Shown in pieces: positions 47,356 to 60,305 of a stretch of DNA of 64,000 nucleotides; the stretch's first letter is position 1; each line of letters starts with the position of its first letter. The DNA is from Siphonodentalium dalli (taxonomy: Eukaryota; Mollusca; Scaphopoda; Gadilida; Siphonodentaliidae). Where the stretch lies: positions 172,186,310 through 172,250,309 of the forward strand of contig CP136064.1 of assembly GCA_032622095.1 (NCBI GenBank), written 5' to 3'. The notes below the pieces were generated by a model. That model was not told where the DNA came from. It did not search any database and saw nothing but the letters and a program-made list of their open reading frames with translations. The position numbers were made by a program, and so were the translations under genes.

Positions 47356-50300
47356 GGGTGATTCTACGGTAACTGAGCAAAACACTGTCCAATGGGCACA
47401 ATTTACCACAAGACAAGCACTGCTCATCACGAGCAAGTACAATGGCCATCATTTTAAAACTGAGAATCCAGGCATTAATTAGATACCAAAATTAAGTGAC
47501 TACCATACCCCGGTATGGGTCTTAGGCATGACGATAACCGGAAAGATACCATGAAAATGCATGTCCCAGAGCAGACACGCCCAATTTCTCCGATTTTTCT
47601 TATGCACTGGTGAATGTGTATTCAAAACCGAAATCCACCTTCTGGTGTGGAATTTTGCAAGGAATCTAATGCCACCAAAATTATACAGAGATACCAAAGA
47701 AGCATCCAACAAAAAGCTATTTATTTGTCCCAAAAACGTTGTCCCATGATCCAGAATCATTACACTAACGCGAGCCTAAAATGGGTTGCCACGTTTCCCT
47801 TTGGTGTCAGCTGTATATCACATCTGTCGCAACGTGAATGGAAACTCCCATGTTAACAATAACAAAATATGTTTCCTGAGTATTCGTAAAATTCTCAGGG
47901 AAATTAACATTTGAATCGCCGGATTTTGTACCGTATATTTATTCACCGTCATTACACTAACGCGGAACACTAAAATACTATATGCATTGACTGAACATTA
48001 AACAGTTTTGATAAAAGCGTCTGAGGTAAGCGTGTTCATAAACTAGTTGAATGGTTTGGTTGTCGATATTCAAAATTGTTATCACATGATGAACGCGAAA
48101 TCGTCATTACACTAACGCGTCATTACACTAACGTTGTTTGTGTTAATGTAATGACGCTGCGTTGGTGTAATAACGAGGTTTTCATTATAGTCCAGGCTCA
48201 TGGTGTAACAATTGTGCAAAATGTGATACAATCATGAAACTTGGCATATATGTTCCCCGTGCACTACTTATCATTTTCAGATATGGAAGCAGTGGCGGCA
48301 GGTCCTTCCTTAGCAACTGTTGCTAGGCAACTGCCCAACATCGAATAAAAGCACATATGACTAATACTATGGCAGTTTTAACAAACTAAAATACGCCATG
48401 TATCATTTTAATGATGAAAACAATTATAATAGTTGTTGTCAGTGTGGGTCTGACAGGAAAATTACCATATTTCTTACCTACCAGGGTGATAACGGTTGCT
48501 AGGGACATACCCGAAATCGAAAATATGACATATGACTGCTATTATGGCAATTTTAACAAACTAGACTGCACCATGTAGCATTTTGTCGATGAAAACAATT
48601 ATTTTTCTTTCCACAAAGGCATCGTCAACATACTTTTCTCTGTCCATGACGTAGATATATCATGTATACGGGCTGGGTCCATAAATGTCATACGTATAGA
48701 CACCTGCTCATTCTTGGGTACAATGTCATATAATACCTTTATCGACCTGTGTCCCATGACCTACATATATGACCCCCGGTCTATGGCCAGCCTGCAGCAT
48801 GGTGGCATTGGTGCATGGAATATTCAAAGGGACCACCACCCACGATCTTAAAAGGGCATTGGCCAAATATCTATATATGTAGGTGGATACGTGGCATAAC
48901 TGTCCGATGTGTCCATATAACCTAAAGTACATGTGGACATCCTATGAATCCATGATATACCGTACTACAGACAATGTGCATGATATACATATACAATGTA
49001 GGCAGCTGAGTCCACGGCCTAACTATGGGTACCTGGTATTTACACCATGTAACAGCGCCATGGTCCTTCTGCGGTCAGAAACAATTCGGGTTAGTTGCTA
49101 ATATATCTAGTTCCAAGTTGTCATTTAACATTCGAAAAAAGTGAAGAGTGTTGTCATTTTCATATAACACACATAATAGTTCGATTATATCTTCATAAGG
49201 TTTCTTGGACCAAAATATCCTGAGCTGTATCTGATTTCGCCCATCACTGTTTACGTGTGGAGAAGGCCAGCAAATGTTATGACAACCTATACCCGGGAAA
49301 ATTATCCCCACCTTCGAAGATACATACATGTAACAATTAACTTGTGTTTGACGGGCAGGGACGGGACTAAATGGTGGGAAGGTTGTCTCCGCAATTATGT
49401 ATCCAGTTGTTCCCTTTCATCACCAGATTTTTGTTGGCGAGGGGAGGGGTGGAAGCTCAAAGGATTTTTCAGCACGGAGAAGGCAATCCGCACGAAGTAA
49501 CTCTCGCGAACACTCATAAGTTTAGAACGTGAAACCCTGGTCTCCTTTAAACTTCTATATTTTCCTGAGTTAGAAACTCGAAGTTGACGCTTCATATATG
49601 GGGTCCGGAATCGCTGTCAGAACATTGACGTTTACAACAAAAATTCCAGGGAAGGCCCACACCGGGCCCCTTATTTCGCGCACCACGCATTGACGCAATT
49701 TGGCTTCATTGACATCTTTAATTGATTGCATTTTCAATGAACTATAGAAAATCGAAATTGACACTGATGGGCTCTAGAATCATATCAAAGCAGTCATTTT
49801 TCACAAAGTTCCCCGATGGAGGCCGCCCAGGAATTTAGCTTCTATATTGGCACCTTAAACTGATTGTTTTTCTCAATTAGAGATTCGAAATTGAGGCCCA
49901 GAATCGCTCTCGGTGCACTGAGTATACACATATTTCCCCAGGGGCGCTGCATGGGGTGGGCACCGGACCCAATCCGCAGGATGGGGCCACACGCACAACC
50001 TCTTACTCTACACTACGCGCATTCGGCATCAGATTCGTAACCGTCCACCACAAAAGCTGGCTACGGGATAATCCAAACCAAAGCCTTCTGCTGATGGTCA
50101 ATAGCGACCACTAACCATCAGTAGAAGTATCGGATTAGCTACGGGCTTGTTACACATCTGACAGCAACATACCTCTATGTTCATCATAATGTCCACACTT
50201 ACCCCAAAAACACATATAAATGGTTATAATAGGTATCGTATACTATGTACATGCACCACTGGTGTCGCATGGTCATTTCATCAGCCATCTACTGCCCAAC

Positions 50301-50907
50301 AGGAGGATACAACGTCATTACACTAACGGTGCGTCATTACACTAACAAAATCGTCATTACACTAACGCTAAGGATTATCAGCTGAGTTATCCGAAATATA
50401 TAACACAATGAATCTCCCATTCCATCGATTTATTCTTCGTGGGTGTTTAATATAATATGAATCATTATTTCCCATGAAAGTGGTTACGTCCGAGAATATT
50501 CAAGAAGTGTTCCGAAGAATGGGCGAAAAAATACACATGTTTGTGCCTCGAAAATTCAGATGAAGCTTTTATTTTCAGAACTAGAACCTCCCCGGCACTC
50601 CGAAAATTGCGAAGTTGCCAAGGAACGCGAATAACCATAATAAATGGCCATATCTTCGTAACTATACATGTGGTGCCTGCTTGAAGTGATGATAAAGTGC
50701 GTTAGTGTAATGACGTTTCTGGTTTACACTAACGGTCTAAAACAGACAAAATGAGAAAATAATCAGCAAATAATTTTTACCAACCACATTTCTCGAATAT
50801 TTATGTCTAACTATACACATAGTGTGCCCTATCATACACCACAGAACGAAGTTTGTATTTCTGATGTACCGGGATACTCAAATTGCTCAGTTACCGTAGA
50901 ATCACCC
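47356..50907. mobile_element. 3.55 kb TIR element with subterminal CGTCATTACACTAACG repeats
   Basis: Perfect 25-bp TIRs: GGGTGATTCTACGGTAACTG plus AGCAA at 47356-47380, and the complement at 50883-50907. The 16-mer CGTCATTACACTAACG or close variants occurs near 47755, 47949, 48103, 48119, 50313, 50333 and 50352, and in complement near 48137, 48160 and 50700, clustered toward both ends. Such arrays are typical binding sites for a transposase (general knowledge of class II elements). No matching target duplication was found and no frame longer than about 86 codons lies inside, so it is a non-autonomous element of unknown superfamily. Confidence 0.82.
48295..48605. repeat. Diverged two-unit tandem repeat, about 175 bp, inside the TIR element
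   Basis: GTTGCTAGG, CATATGACT, CTATGGCAGTTTTAACAAAC, ATGTAKCATTTT and GATGAAAACAATTAT occur in both units in the same order. Confidence 0.75.
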
Positions 50908-51597
50908 TTGTAATACGACTGAAAGTTTATGGTCACAATTCGACTGAATAGTCAACGAAATACTGCGCTTTTTCGGTCTCAGGTGAGAAAACATTTCGTG
51001 GTGTAATTCGTATTGGGCGTACTCGATTCTTTGCATGGAGTACTCTAGTAATTTGTTTGCGTAAATAATCGTTGTGATTGGCTAAAAAACGATGTGTTTT
51101 CAGCGGCGCCCGTGCCTTTCATTTAAATTGTACAGGAAATACGATTGCTGTGTTGAACGTTGTTGGGACAACATGAATATGATCATCCACTATGGACCAT
51201 TTTCCTTACACAAAGCGATCTAAATGATCTAGTTTACTAAACTAATCTTATTCCCCTTCTGTACTGGTGAACAAGCGCTTTCATTTTCAACTTGATTCCG
51301 AAATATCGAATATGATCGAGATTCGAATCGACGAATGCACAGCCCGGCCCCATGGATTTATTTTGTCATTTAATATACTTATTAAGTAACTTTCTTTGGT
51401 CGTAACATATATCAGTATATAATAACATCATTTGGACCATATTCATTGGCAACCAAACTGGTTTCAAGCGAAAAATCGCTAGAAAATTCGCAAGATTGTC
51501 AAGATGTAGCAAAATAATTCAAAGGGTTACGGGTGCGGGTGTACTCCGTTGATGCCCCGTTTGCGCGGAGTTAGAAAAGACGGGAAAAGTCGCGTGC

Positions 51598-51740
51598 GGC
51601 GATCTGAATAAACCGATTTTTTTCGTGGTACAATTGGAAAAAGTAGAATTGTACCACAAAACTGGAACGAGATAGCCATGGTAACTCGGGCCACTGGCCA
51701 ATCAGGACATGGCTTTTAAGCATAGTTAGGCAGGGTCGTA
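51598..51740. repeat. Short inverted repeats near the 3.55 kb element
   Basis: TTTCGTGGTACAATT (about 51618) pairs with AATTGTACCACAAAA (about 51648). The same GTGGTACAA text sits in the palindrome at 47206-47349 on the other side of the element. GTCGTATTACAA at 51728 is the complement of TTGTAATACGAC at 50908. Confidence 0.55.
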
Positions 51741-51749
51741 TTACAATAA

Positions 51750-52800
51750 AACTTGATAATTAATGAGCGTGTGTATATGAGGCGCGTTTATATACTTGAG
51801 TGGAAATCAAATCGGGTTAAACTGGCTGATTTTTACGGACGAAATTTTATGCATAGGGTATCTCGGTATCCGCTGGGCCGATTTCCCGGTATCCGCTGGG
51901 CCGATTTCCACCATTTTTGGGGTGTTGGTGTTTGACCCCACCTGACCTTGACCTTCAAAATGGTCAATTCAAGGTCAAAGCCCGGACGAAGTCGGGTCAC
52001 CTTCTAGTATATATATATATGACTTCGAAACGGCGGAGAAATTTCAAGATTGAAATGTATCAATGGAAACAACTCAACGATAAGGAGTACTTAAAACAGC
52101 GACGTGCTATAGTATCTATAAATGTTCTCGACGTTGACGCAATTTAAACTGACAAAAATCGCCAATGCATTGGCGTCTGACGAAGCAAACGCCCTTTATG
52201 TAGATCGAAAACGGTAACCACTATTTGTGTCTATACCATTGCTGTATCACAGCAACATTGACTGGGAAGTATCGGTTGGGCGGGGTATGGACATATTTCG
52301 GTCTCTATCTGAGCATGTATTTACATCCGGAGTTGTGCTCATACCAGTGCCACTGAGTAGTAACTGCTATTATGCATGACTGCACGAAGACCTCTTATTA
52401 GTGACAGCAAAGCGCACCATTTGTGCGTATGGAATTGACCGTTTGCAAATAATGCTCAAGTAAACGTAGGAGTGATAATTGTTTGCCCTCCACCTTATTA
52501 TATATAAGTGTTACTCAAGACATTCGACCGTTTTCATATATATATAAACCCATAACGTGGTGTATACTAAAGCTCCGCGCCCATCTACTACCCTTAATAC
52601 TAAAGCAGGGCACGCTCATATGATCATCAAGCCTCTAATTACTAATGTCAAATGATCGCTTAAAATTGTAATATTCCGGGATCCAAATTGATCGATTAAT
52701 ACACGCGCTATTTATACTATATATGGTATATAATTGTAAATTATCGCCTCATTGAGAAAAATGGCGACGATAAAGTGTCGTGTTCCCAACGCTGAACGCT
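51750..52800. other. Non-coding stretch with a SINE-like repeat
   Basis: 51800-52010 carries CCGATTTCC, a 20-base phrase CGGTATCCGCTGGGCCGATT twice in tandem (51869 and 51890), and TGACCTTGACCTTCAAAATG, typical of invertebrate dispersed repeats. From 52020 to 52800 nothing is recognised. Confidence 0.5.
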
Positions 52801-52929
52801 GAAGTCCTTGCAACTACCACGAATTATATATATTTGTTCACATTCATTTAATTGCATTTATAGTCCAGTCAATACACCCAACTAGATGTAGAACATAATT
52901 GGTTTTAAACTTTTCATTTGAAAAACATA

Positions 52930-53523
52930 TTGGCTACAATATACGAAACGTCCATGTTGGTGGCCACACGTGTGAGCCACATATACGAGGAAGAACTTGC
53001 ACAGTGAGATTGTTGTAAGATCCATTTCGATTTTTGTCAGAGTCTTCCAACGAATATATTCATAACAGTGGGGTCATTCCACATCTGTTCGACTGCATAA
53101 GACGTATATTAGAATATAAACATGACTCATAATTTCGATTAAGAAACAGCATATTAGTGGTATAAAACCATCTGACGGCTTCGCGATCCTGGACTGCCCT
53201 TTGTATAGCATATGCACAATATAACAACAGCTTTTTCAACGACAAAATTATGTCACCCGTAGGCCATGTTCTGTGTGGTTACCTGGTTGTTCGTATCTCA
53301 GACTGGGTGATGGTGTTGTATATACCGAAGGTTTGTTTGGTGTTGGCATTATCAGCATCGTTTTTGTTGGCACAACAATCATGAAATACTCCAACCAACT
53401 CATTGTTAGCCGCCATCCGCGATGTTGTTGTATGTGGGGGTGCCGAGAACCCGGGGTCCTACACTTAAACCCTCGTGTTTTGCCTTTAATGCATGTATAA
53501 ATTCTCAAACAAAAGAAGTACAT
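52930..53523 (-). pseudogene. Second decayed reading frame, arm A' copy
   Basis: On the minus strand, from about 53290 a frame reads PTGDIILSLKKLLLYCAYAI, then RAVQDREAVRWF, FLNRNYESCLYSN and SNRCGMTPLL before a stop at about 53060. The same frame continues with YSLEDSDK and LPRICGSHVWPPTWTF. A 91-codon open frame in another register (53523-53248) covers its upstream part. Unknown function. Confidence 0.38.
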
Positions 53524-53799
53524 GTAATAAGAGTTACAAATAATCAGTTTTTTTCTCTTTTTCTTTCTTTTTGGGATGGTGCGTCTCTCCAGAAGATGGA
53601 GGTGAAGTTGGTTGGTTTAAACATATTTATTGTAACTCAGTTTACAAGGGATTGGGGGACAAGTTATAACAACTTAAGGTGGCCCCTCTCCCGACAATAT
53701 TTACACAAATGTTTAAACAAGATGAATAACAGATATAATGTACATGTATATAATAAGAATGTTGATGATGATGTCTGGTGATTGATGTTATACCGGTCC

Positions 53800-54770
53800 T
53801 GAGGTCCGTATAAGTGAAGTTGGTTGTGTCTGTTGTAGTTGTTGTAGTTCTTCGTCTTGTACTTGTTTCCATTCCTCGTGATATCTCAATTATTTTGCAA
53901 AGTTTCGTGGTAGAGCTGCAGGCTTTTCCATTGATGCTGCGTTGACCTCCTCTCCGGTATTAGCTAGGGTGTGCGGCGCCATCTCCTTTGTCCCGTTGCG
54001 GCCAATGTATACCGGGTAGTCCTGGGTGCATCATACGCATCAGGGTTTCAAGCTGGCTGTATTGACGTAGGTGGTGAATTCAGATGGACTTCAAACATAG
54101 CAGGGACAGATTGAGTGACATCGGCGTGGCGAGGGTAGAGCATTATCAAACACTGTTTGAAACATATCCCCGTTGAAAGGCCGATTTAAAACTTTTAGAA
54201 TTGAAACTATTATATTATCAGACACAAAAGGTGTGGAGCCACATATTGGCTGGACTATTGCACGACCGTATGTTTCGCTATTGACATGCCATGCAGCCAC
54301 TCACATGATTGTAATATTTCGTAAATTAGTTGCATGATGCTCGAAGGTTCAATCAATTGTGTATTCTATATATTTCGAAACCTCTGATCGGAAAGACGGC
54401 GTATCTACATCCATCAATGCAATGGCTCTTGTTGATGTTTTGCTGAAATAATATATCGTTCGTTAACATTAGTCAACAGCATTATGACGTTCCGCTCAAG
54501 TCCGATATGATGCGAAATTTCCATAAAGGGTGCATTGGTAATACAATTATGGGAATCGCTTTTTGGATGCCAACATCTACCTGAAAATCCGTTGCAATCG
54601 AAGTACTTGATGTCATCGTGAGTTAGTAAAATGTCTGAGTGGCATAATAGCGTTGCTGTCAAATCCTCACACCCATTACATTATGCTCCATTATATTGGA
54701 CTGTCTCAAGCTAAAGGTGGATCAACATCAGTGACGTTAAAATAGCACTAAGCCAGGGCTGGGGAAACTA
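53800..54770 (-). pseudogene. Unknown protein, decayed copy in arm A'
   Basis: Minus-strand frames 54662-54414 (82 codons) and 54300-54091 (69 codons) continue one another with shifts and stops. The first holds HSDILLTHDDIKYFDCNGF, shared with arm A. Then come DVDTPSFRSEVSKYIEY, CGSTPFVSDNIIVSILKV and NRPFNGDMFQTVFDNALP; after a further break, a tail with NFAK, then YHEEWKQVQDEELQQLQQ. The order matches arm A (27779-28290 plus 30130-30475), and A' shows the middle portion that arm A has lost. Function and family not recognised; a viral or transposon origin is possible but unproven. Confidence 0.45.
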
Positions 54771-56614
54771 TGTCCTAACTTTGCTCACGCCTGTCATTTT
54801 CAATATCCGTTTTTTTTATATTTTCCATAGAGATCAGCAATCTATTAGACTACCGATGAGCTATCCCAACAACTCATCTCAGACACTACAAACACTCGTG
54901 GCGACCGAAGTCACTTGTATCTTCTAATCAGTCACATTTATATGGGGATGGCACATATATAATGAGCTAGAAATTTTGGACACACAGCTCATTCGATGTA
55001 ATCTTTTGTTGCTTTATATACAAGTTGAAGAAAGCGATGAATTCTTTCTTCGGTGTGAGATATATTCCGCCATTTCTTTTTAGCAAATTATGACGTCTAG
55101 GTTCCCGACCATGTATGCCATCTCAATGAATTATTGAAGATTTCAAGCGGCTGAGACATGTTGATGTTTATGGTGGTGGTTGGGTATGAGTCGTCTAAAT
55201 CAGACGATTTAGCTCCTTAAAGAAGAATTTCAGGTTTCCGGGTAATTTTTTAGGAAATATTTGACTTTTTATTTAGATTCCAGTATATAACATAGCATGA
55301 TTAGATCGACATATATATATATGTGCTAAAGTAAAGACGCTATTTCGTTTGATATTGAACTTTATATACAAAGATTAATTTGATAATTTTTCAATAACAA
55401 AATTATATTATTCTTTTGTATTTATAGGTCTAGTCTATGTGTCATATTTCGTTTTTAACATTTTGTTCTTCTTTTTTTTAGAACAAAGCAGAAAATACTA
55501 TTAAATACGATTTGTTTATGTTTCGTAATTTGAGATCTGGAACCCTAATTGCATCTTTAAATGGTTATTTCTTCGGTCCCGCCACTTTTTTTTTAGCATG
55601 AACCTTCGAATGTAATGACCGCCATACTATGGTGTTAAAATGCAATAAAATATTGAAGGTACGATTTTTGCGTCCATTTCCGAGGTGCTAACAACTCTCA
55701 ATGGCGTGGTAAATGCAATCATTCGCAATATTGCCGAGTTGTTTCAAAGCAACACCCGAACGTATCTAAAGAACCATTATAATTAACAGAAACAAAGCCA
55801 CAATTATCGATCGTATCAATTTATATCATCCGCTTTGTTGTGACTTGTGATTTAATTACAGATATCATCATAAGGTTGTAAATACCTGATTGTATCCGAT
55901 TACCCAATTGCACAATTTCTAAGAAGCGATGGAATCTTCCGACTACAATTTATATCCAATTTCGCGAAATAGAGGGTGCATGTTAAAGACACTCTGCCCG
56001 ATTTGACATCAAATTAATAAAAAATTCCCTAAGTTAATTTTCAGCTTACCAAGCAAAAGAAAATGAAAACAAATTCTTGCGATCACTGTCATTCGAGTGG
56101 CGCACGCATCGCGATAATACGTAAAATCATCTATCATTATTAAATTGAAAACGAGTACAAAACCTTACAAATGAGAACGCTCTTTATTACCATCCACATT
56201 TCAACAATAGACGCTTTTATAAGAGGAAAATTTTGCTAGGCTGACACTCTGGACACAAAAACCTCATATTGGTTGGCGCATGGGTAATATATTACTATAT
56301 TCTGGTATATAAAACGTAGAGATTGTGGTTTTATGGTGTCAGATCGAACAGAGCATCTATAAAGTGACATGTCGTGTTTCGTACTTCAAAAATATATTTA
56401 TATACTAGTAAAGTTTATTGAAATTGATCTCAAAACAATTAAGTTCAGTCTTGAACTACTTCGTGGGTATAATATGCCACGGGTAGACTGTCTGGAGTGA
56501 TATAAATGGTGGTAACTGGTTAGATCAGTTGGACCTATACGCTCATCATTTTACCATATCGAAACGATCTATATCATTGCAGAGACCGAGATCCGGTTCA
56601 TTGTTTTGTGCTAC

Positions 56615-57640
56615 CCCGAAAAACATTCAAAACGTGAAAACTTTCTCTTTTTTTAAGTCGATTTCAGACCATCAGAACCTCCTATTATGCCAAATAGTAT
56701 GGTTGGAACAAAAAAGAATTGTATTTCCACACCTGTCCCAGAATGCCAAATAAAAGTCTCAAAAAACTTTCACTCGACTAGGCATAAACTTCAGTTCACA
56801 CCTGCCTGATATAGTATAGATCTAAATTACACAAATAAGATTGAAGACAGTCATATCAATAAATGGAAACATATGTCAATGACGCCCATTGGAAGGATTG
56901 TGTTGATTAAATCCCATCTTATCCAGAAACTGGTACACTTAATTTCAGCTCTGCCAAATCCCAACAAAAAGTGTTAGACGACCTAAATACACTACTATTC
57001 AAATTCGTCTGGGATGGAAAACGAGACAGAATACAATATTAAAAATGAACACAACTCTTTCCAAAATAATGATAATGGGGGCCTGCGAATGTTAAATATG
57101 ACGAATTTCATTCAGTTAAATCACTGAGATCGAATTTTGGTATATCGAGGAACTTTACTATAGGACTTTGAAGACAAGTAATGGCTCTTTCTCGTGATTT
57201 AAATTTCCCTTTAAGAAAAGTTCATGGCCCGATGATTCCAAACAATATTTCATTACTGATTCACCAAAACCGGGGAGGAAGGTACTTCTATGACAACGAA
57301 ATGTGGTAATCATATGTGTAGTATACGAATGAGCCAATGTCTCCCGCTATATTTTGTTTGCATACAAAAAGAAAATGATAACTTCTTGATTTATTTTACT
57401 ACATGTCATTACAGGCAACGCATGAGTTAAAAGAGCATACCACATACGCGAATTTATCGTGTAAACAAATGAGCACCACCCCCACCCACCCACCACCACC
57501 CACCCAATCCCTCTTTATATTTCTGATTGATATTATCATGTTAACCCATGGATAGTTTGTCAATATAATTTATGAATGCATGACTATTATGTTTTTGTAT
57601 CTTCAAATTAATATGTAAATAAATAATTATATCTACATAT
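56615..57640. other. Non-coding spacer between A' and B'
   Basis: No gene recognised. 56880-57240 has the look of an eroded LINE fragment (AAATCCCATCTTATCCAGAA and GTCTGGGATGGAAAACGAGA resemble the 3' half of reverse-transcriptase frames), but no frame stays open. A CCCACCCACCCACC run lies at 57480-57506. Confidence 0.35.
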
Positions 57641-57879
57641 TATAATTATTTTCTGGTATAGAAATGTATCAATGGTAATTTTATGGTGTCAAATTGGACC
57701 ACATTTAACAGCGCCGTCACGCTAGTGAGACTCTGGGCCGAAGACAAAGTAACACCAACCCGTGGCCAAAACGTCAAACTATTTTCTGATGCATTTCTGT
57801 TCTCATGTATCTTTTTTTTTTATTCAATAAAACATTGTGTTTACACCAAAGCAGACATTGAAAATTGTCGATAACCAGT

Positions 57880-58230
57880 CTAAATGAGCGGGAACTTAAC
57901 TTACTACTTAAGTAGGACTTAATCTTGTTTTGTGAAACGCGTTCTTGAAACGGAAAAGTTACATCATAAGATCCACCTTAGATCTTAGATTAAGTCCATC
58001 TTAAGATAATCTTATGACCATGCTTCATGATACAGGGCCCTGGGGCCTGTTTCATGAAGGCAACTTATGACATAGTTGGGACTTAAGATGGTCATAAGTT
58101 CAAACTTCAGTCATAAGTGCGTTTCACGAACACGGTCTTAACTTAAGATGGTCTTAACTTTGGTCTTAACTTTACGACTGCTGTGAGGTGTCATAAGATA
58201 ATCTTAAAGTTAAGACCTACGTTGTGATCT
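57880..58230. mobile_element. Two head-to-head MITE pieces, family g
   Basis: The family end is GGGCCTGTTTCATGAA. A minus-facing piece (57880-58030) and a plus-facing piece (58040-58230) meet at CAGGGCCCTGGGGCCTG. Both carry the family's oscillating CTTAAG/CATAAG text. The minus-facing piece recurs at 59835-60010. Confidence 0.7.
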
Positions 58231-58616
58231 GCAGTTGGTCCGAAATGTGGATGGGATCTAGTTCGTGTATATATTATTATAAACAAATTTAACTGAATAA
58301 CATCTTGCTAGCACGGATGGGTGTTTCAGAAATGGTAGTAATTAATAACCAACTGGTAAGCTATAGCAGTGACGTGGCCAGTGGTTGCAAGATTGGCGGG
58401 GTGTCCGATACTTACTGTAAACCGACAAGACCTGACTATATATACATTTCTAATTGCTGTAACAAATAGAATATATTTCCATAGAGCTGGACATCATTTG
58501 CGATTCAAATCACCCAATCGCAATGATCATGTTGAGACAATTAGTCCGAACATTTTCACATCGAGGATAATAGTGAATGATTTATACTCAGTGTTTTTTA
58601 TAAATGTTTATGTCAG

Positions 58617-58641
58617 CTATTATTATTATTATTATTATTAT
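58617..58641. repeat. (ATT)n microsatellite
   Basis: About eight ATT units. Confidence 0.9.
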
Positions 58642-58928
58642 TTACTTGCCTTTCTATATTATTATGTTATAATTTGATTGTAAAATGTATTGTATATGTA
58701 CCCCGTATATATATCGGCAAGATAATAATACATAATATGTGTTATTTTATTATTATTATGTATATTATCATAACCCACCCACGCGAATCTCAGATCTTAT
58801 ACACTTATTGCATCTGCATCACATGTTTATTAACTATGAAATAAAAAGATATATAGCATGTAGTATACGGACCGCGCGGGCACACCGGGATCCGCGAAAG
58901 AACATATCACTGTGAACCGGCCCACAGA

Positions 58929-59015
58929 CCACTGGGGGAATTACTAAAATGCCAATATAGACTATACCAGTGGTATAGTCTATATTGGTATTTCAGTAAT
59001 TTTCCCCAGGGGCCT
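58929..59015. repeat. Palindrome with almost no loop
   Basis: Arms of about 42 bp (CTGGGGGAATTACTAAAATG, CCAATATAGACTATACCA) pair with the complement across the centre at about 58970. A few mismatches lie near the base. Confidence 0.9.
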
Positions 59016-59834
59016 CTGAACCGGCCGTCTGTTCACGTTTTGTTAATTATAAACGCTCTTTATTAGAAGTAGTTGCTTTGGTTTTTATTAAAACATATAT
59101 GCAAAATGTCGTTCAACATAACGTACTTTCGAAGTTCATATGCAGTTTGTTAACTATAACAGGCGTTTAGCATATTTGTCAACATAACCAGAGCAAATGG
59201 CATTAACATCATTTATATATGGCTTCTACAAGTATGTCTCAGATTGGAAATAAGTCTATTTGGAGCACGATATGAAGTCCTGTTCACATTATAGCAATAT
59301 AAATAAAGAGCGTTTCGTGTTAGTATTCCATGAATGTTGGCAATCAATAAAGAGCATCTAGCTCAGTGCTTCCATCGTGGTGTATTTTATGTGTATGCCG
59401 TCTTGGCGACATATTCGGTTTCCTGGTATTATAGATGCTTCGAAGACGTATAATGTAATAGAACCTAATATCTGCATTGAAAGGGGCGAACATGTGTCTC
59501 GCGTCGCCTTAATGGCATGTTATATGGGTGAAGGTTCACATTCTGAGTTACGATGTATAAGTCCCTTTAATAACTGAAATAATATATTTGAGCTCGTTAC
59601 GTTTGTTTAAAATCGGCACTGGAAGCGTTCAGCTATGTGTGGAGTCTGACGCGAAAACACAGTTAGAAAGCGCGCTCGTGCAGTTAAGTATGCACCAGTC
59701 ATTATACTGATTATCGCCCTTGGATTACAATATCATAATTATTCTTAGACACGCCCTAGTATCTGTCACCAGCCACTGTACCTGGGCATATAACATACAC
59801 AGAACCAACATTTTCTGCGCATAGCTGTAATAAA

Positions 59835-60010
59835 TTGTCGAGAGCCAGTCTAAAAGCGCGCGAACTTAAAATACTACTTAAGTATGACTTAATCTTGTTT
59901 TGTGAAACGCGTTCTTGAAACGGAAAAGTTACATCATAAGATCCACCTCAGATCTTAGATTAAGTCCATCTTAAGATAGTCTTATGACATTGCTTCATGA
60001 AACAGGCCCC
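59835..60010. mobile_element. MITE piece, family g, second copy
   Basis: CTTAATCTTGTTTTGTGAAA, ACGCGTTCTTGAAACGG and ACATCATAAGATCCACC match 57900-58030 nearly base for base. It ends TTCATGAAACAGGCCCC. Confidence 0.8.
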
Positions 60011-60017
60011 TGGACTG

Positions 60018-60305
60018 TTGTTAAGTCGTTTCCGGCCGAAGGCCGGGTAGGGTGGTCGGACTGCAGTGTGCAAGTCCCTTCACCCTTTCTTGATTTTTCG
60101 ATGGGGATCGATCTTGTGGCTGTCGTGGTTACTGTGGTTGGAGGCAAAGCGGCGGAAGCGTGGTGGAGTCGTCATGTGCTGTCGAGGTTATATGGGTCTG
60201 TCTGTTGCGTCTAGTTGTAGGATGGACTTTGTCTTTTTCGTGGTGAGTAGTTGATTTCTGACTTGTAGTTCTAGGAGGAGTGGGCTGTTGTCTAGTCGGG
60301 ATAGG
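60018..60305. mobile_element. GC-richer insertion with 10-bp direct repeats
   Basis: CCTGGACTGT stands on both sides (60008-60017 and 60306-60315). The insert is clearly richer in G on the plus strand than its surroundings. Removing one repeat and the insert would restore a continuous neighbour. No TIR is evident; it could be a short retroposon. Confidence 0.6.

Larger units (their letters stand above)
52806..56613. repeat. Inverted duplication arm A' (partner A at 25677-31226)
   Basis: It reads as the complement of arm A in reverse order with a mix of substitutions and small indels (by eye about 80-90% identity in the aligned patches). It lacks the 28.3-30.1 kb block and the 26.0 kb MITE of arm A. 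Confidence 0.88.

Noticed and set aside
48315-48335. GTTGCTAGGCAAC resembles an RFX X-box
   Set aside because: It lies in a diverged tandem repeat inside a transposon, with no gene nearby; most likely coincidence.
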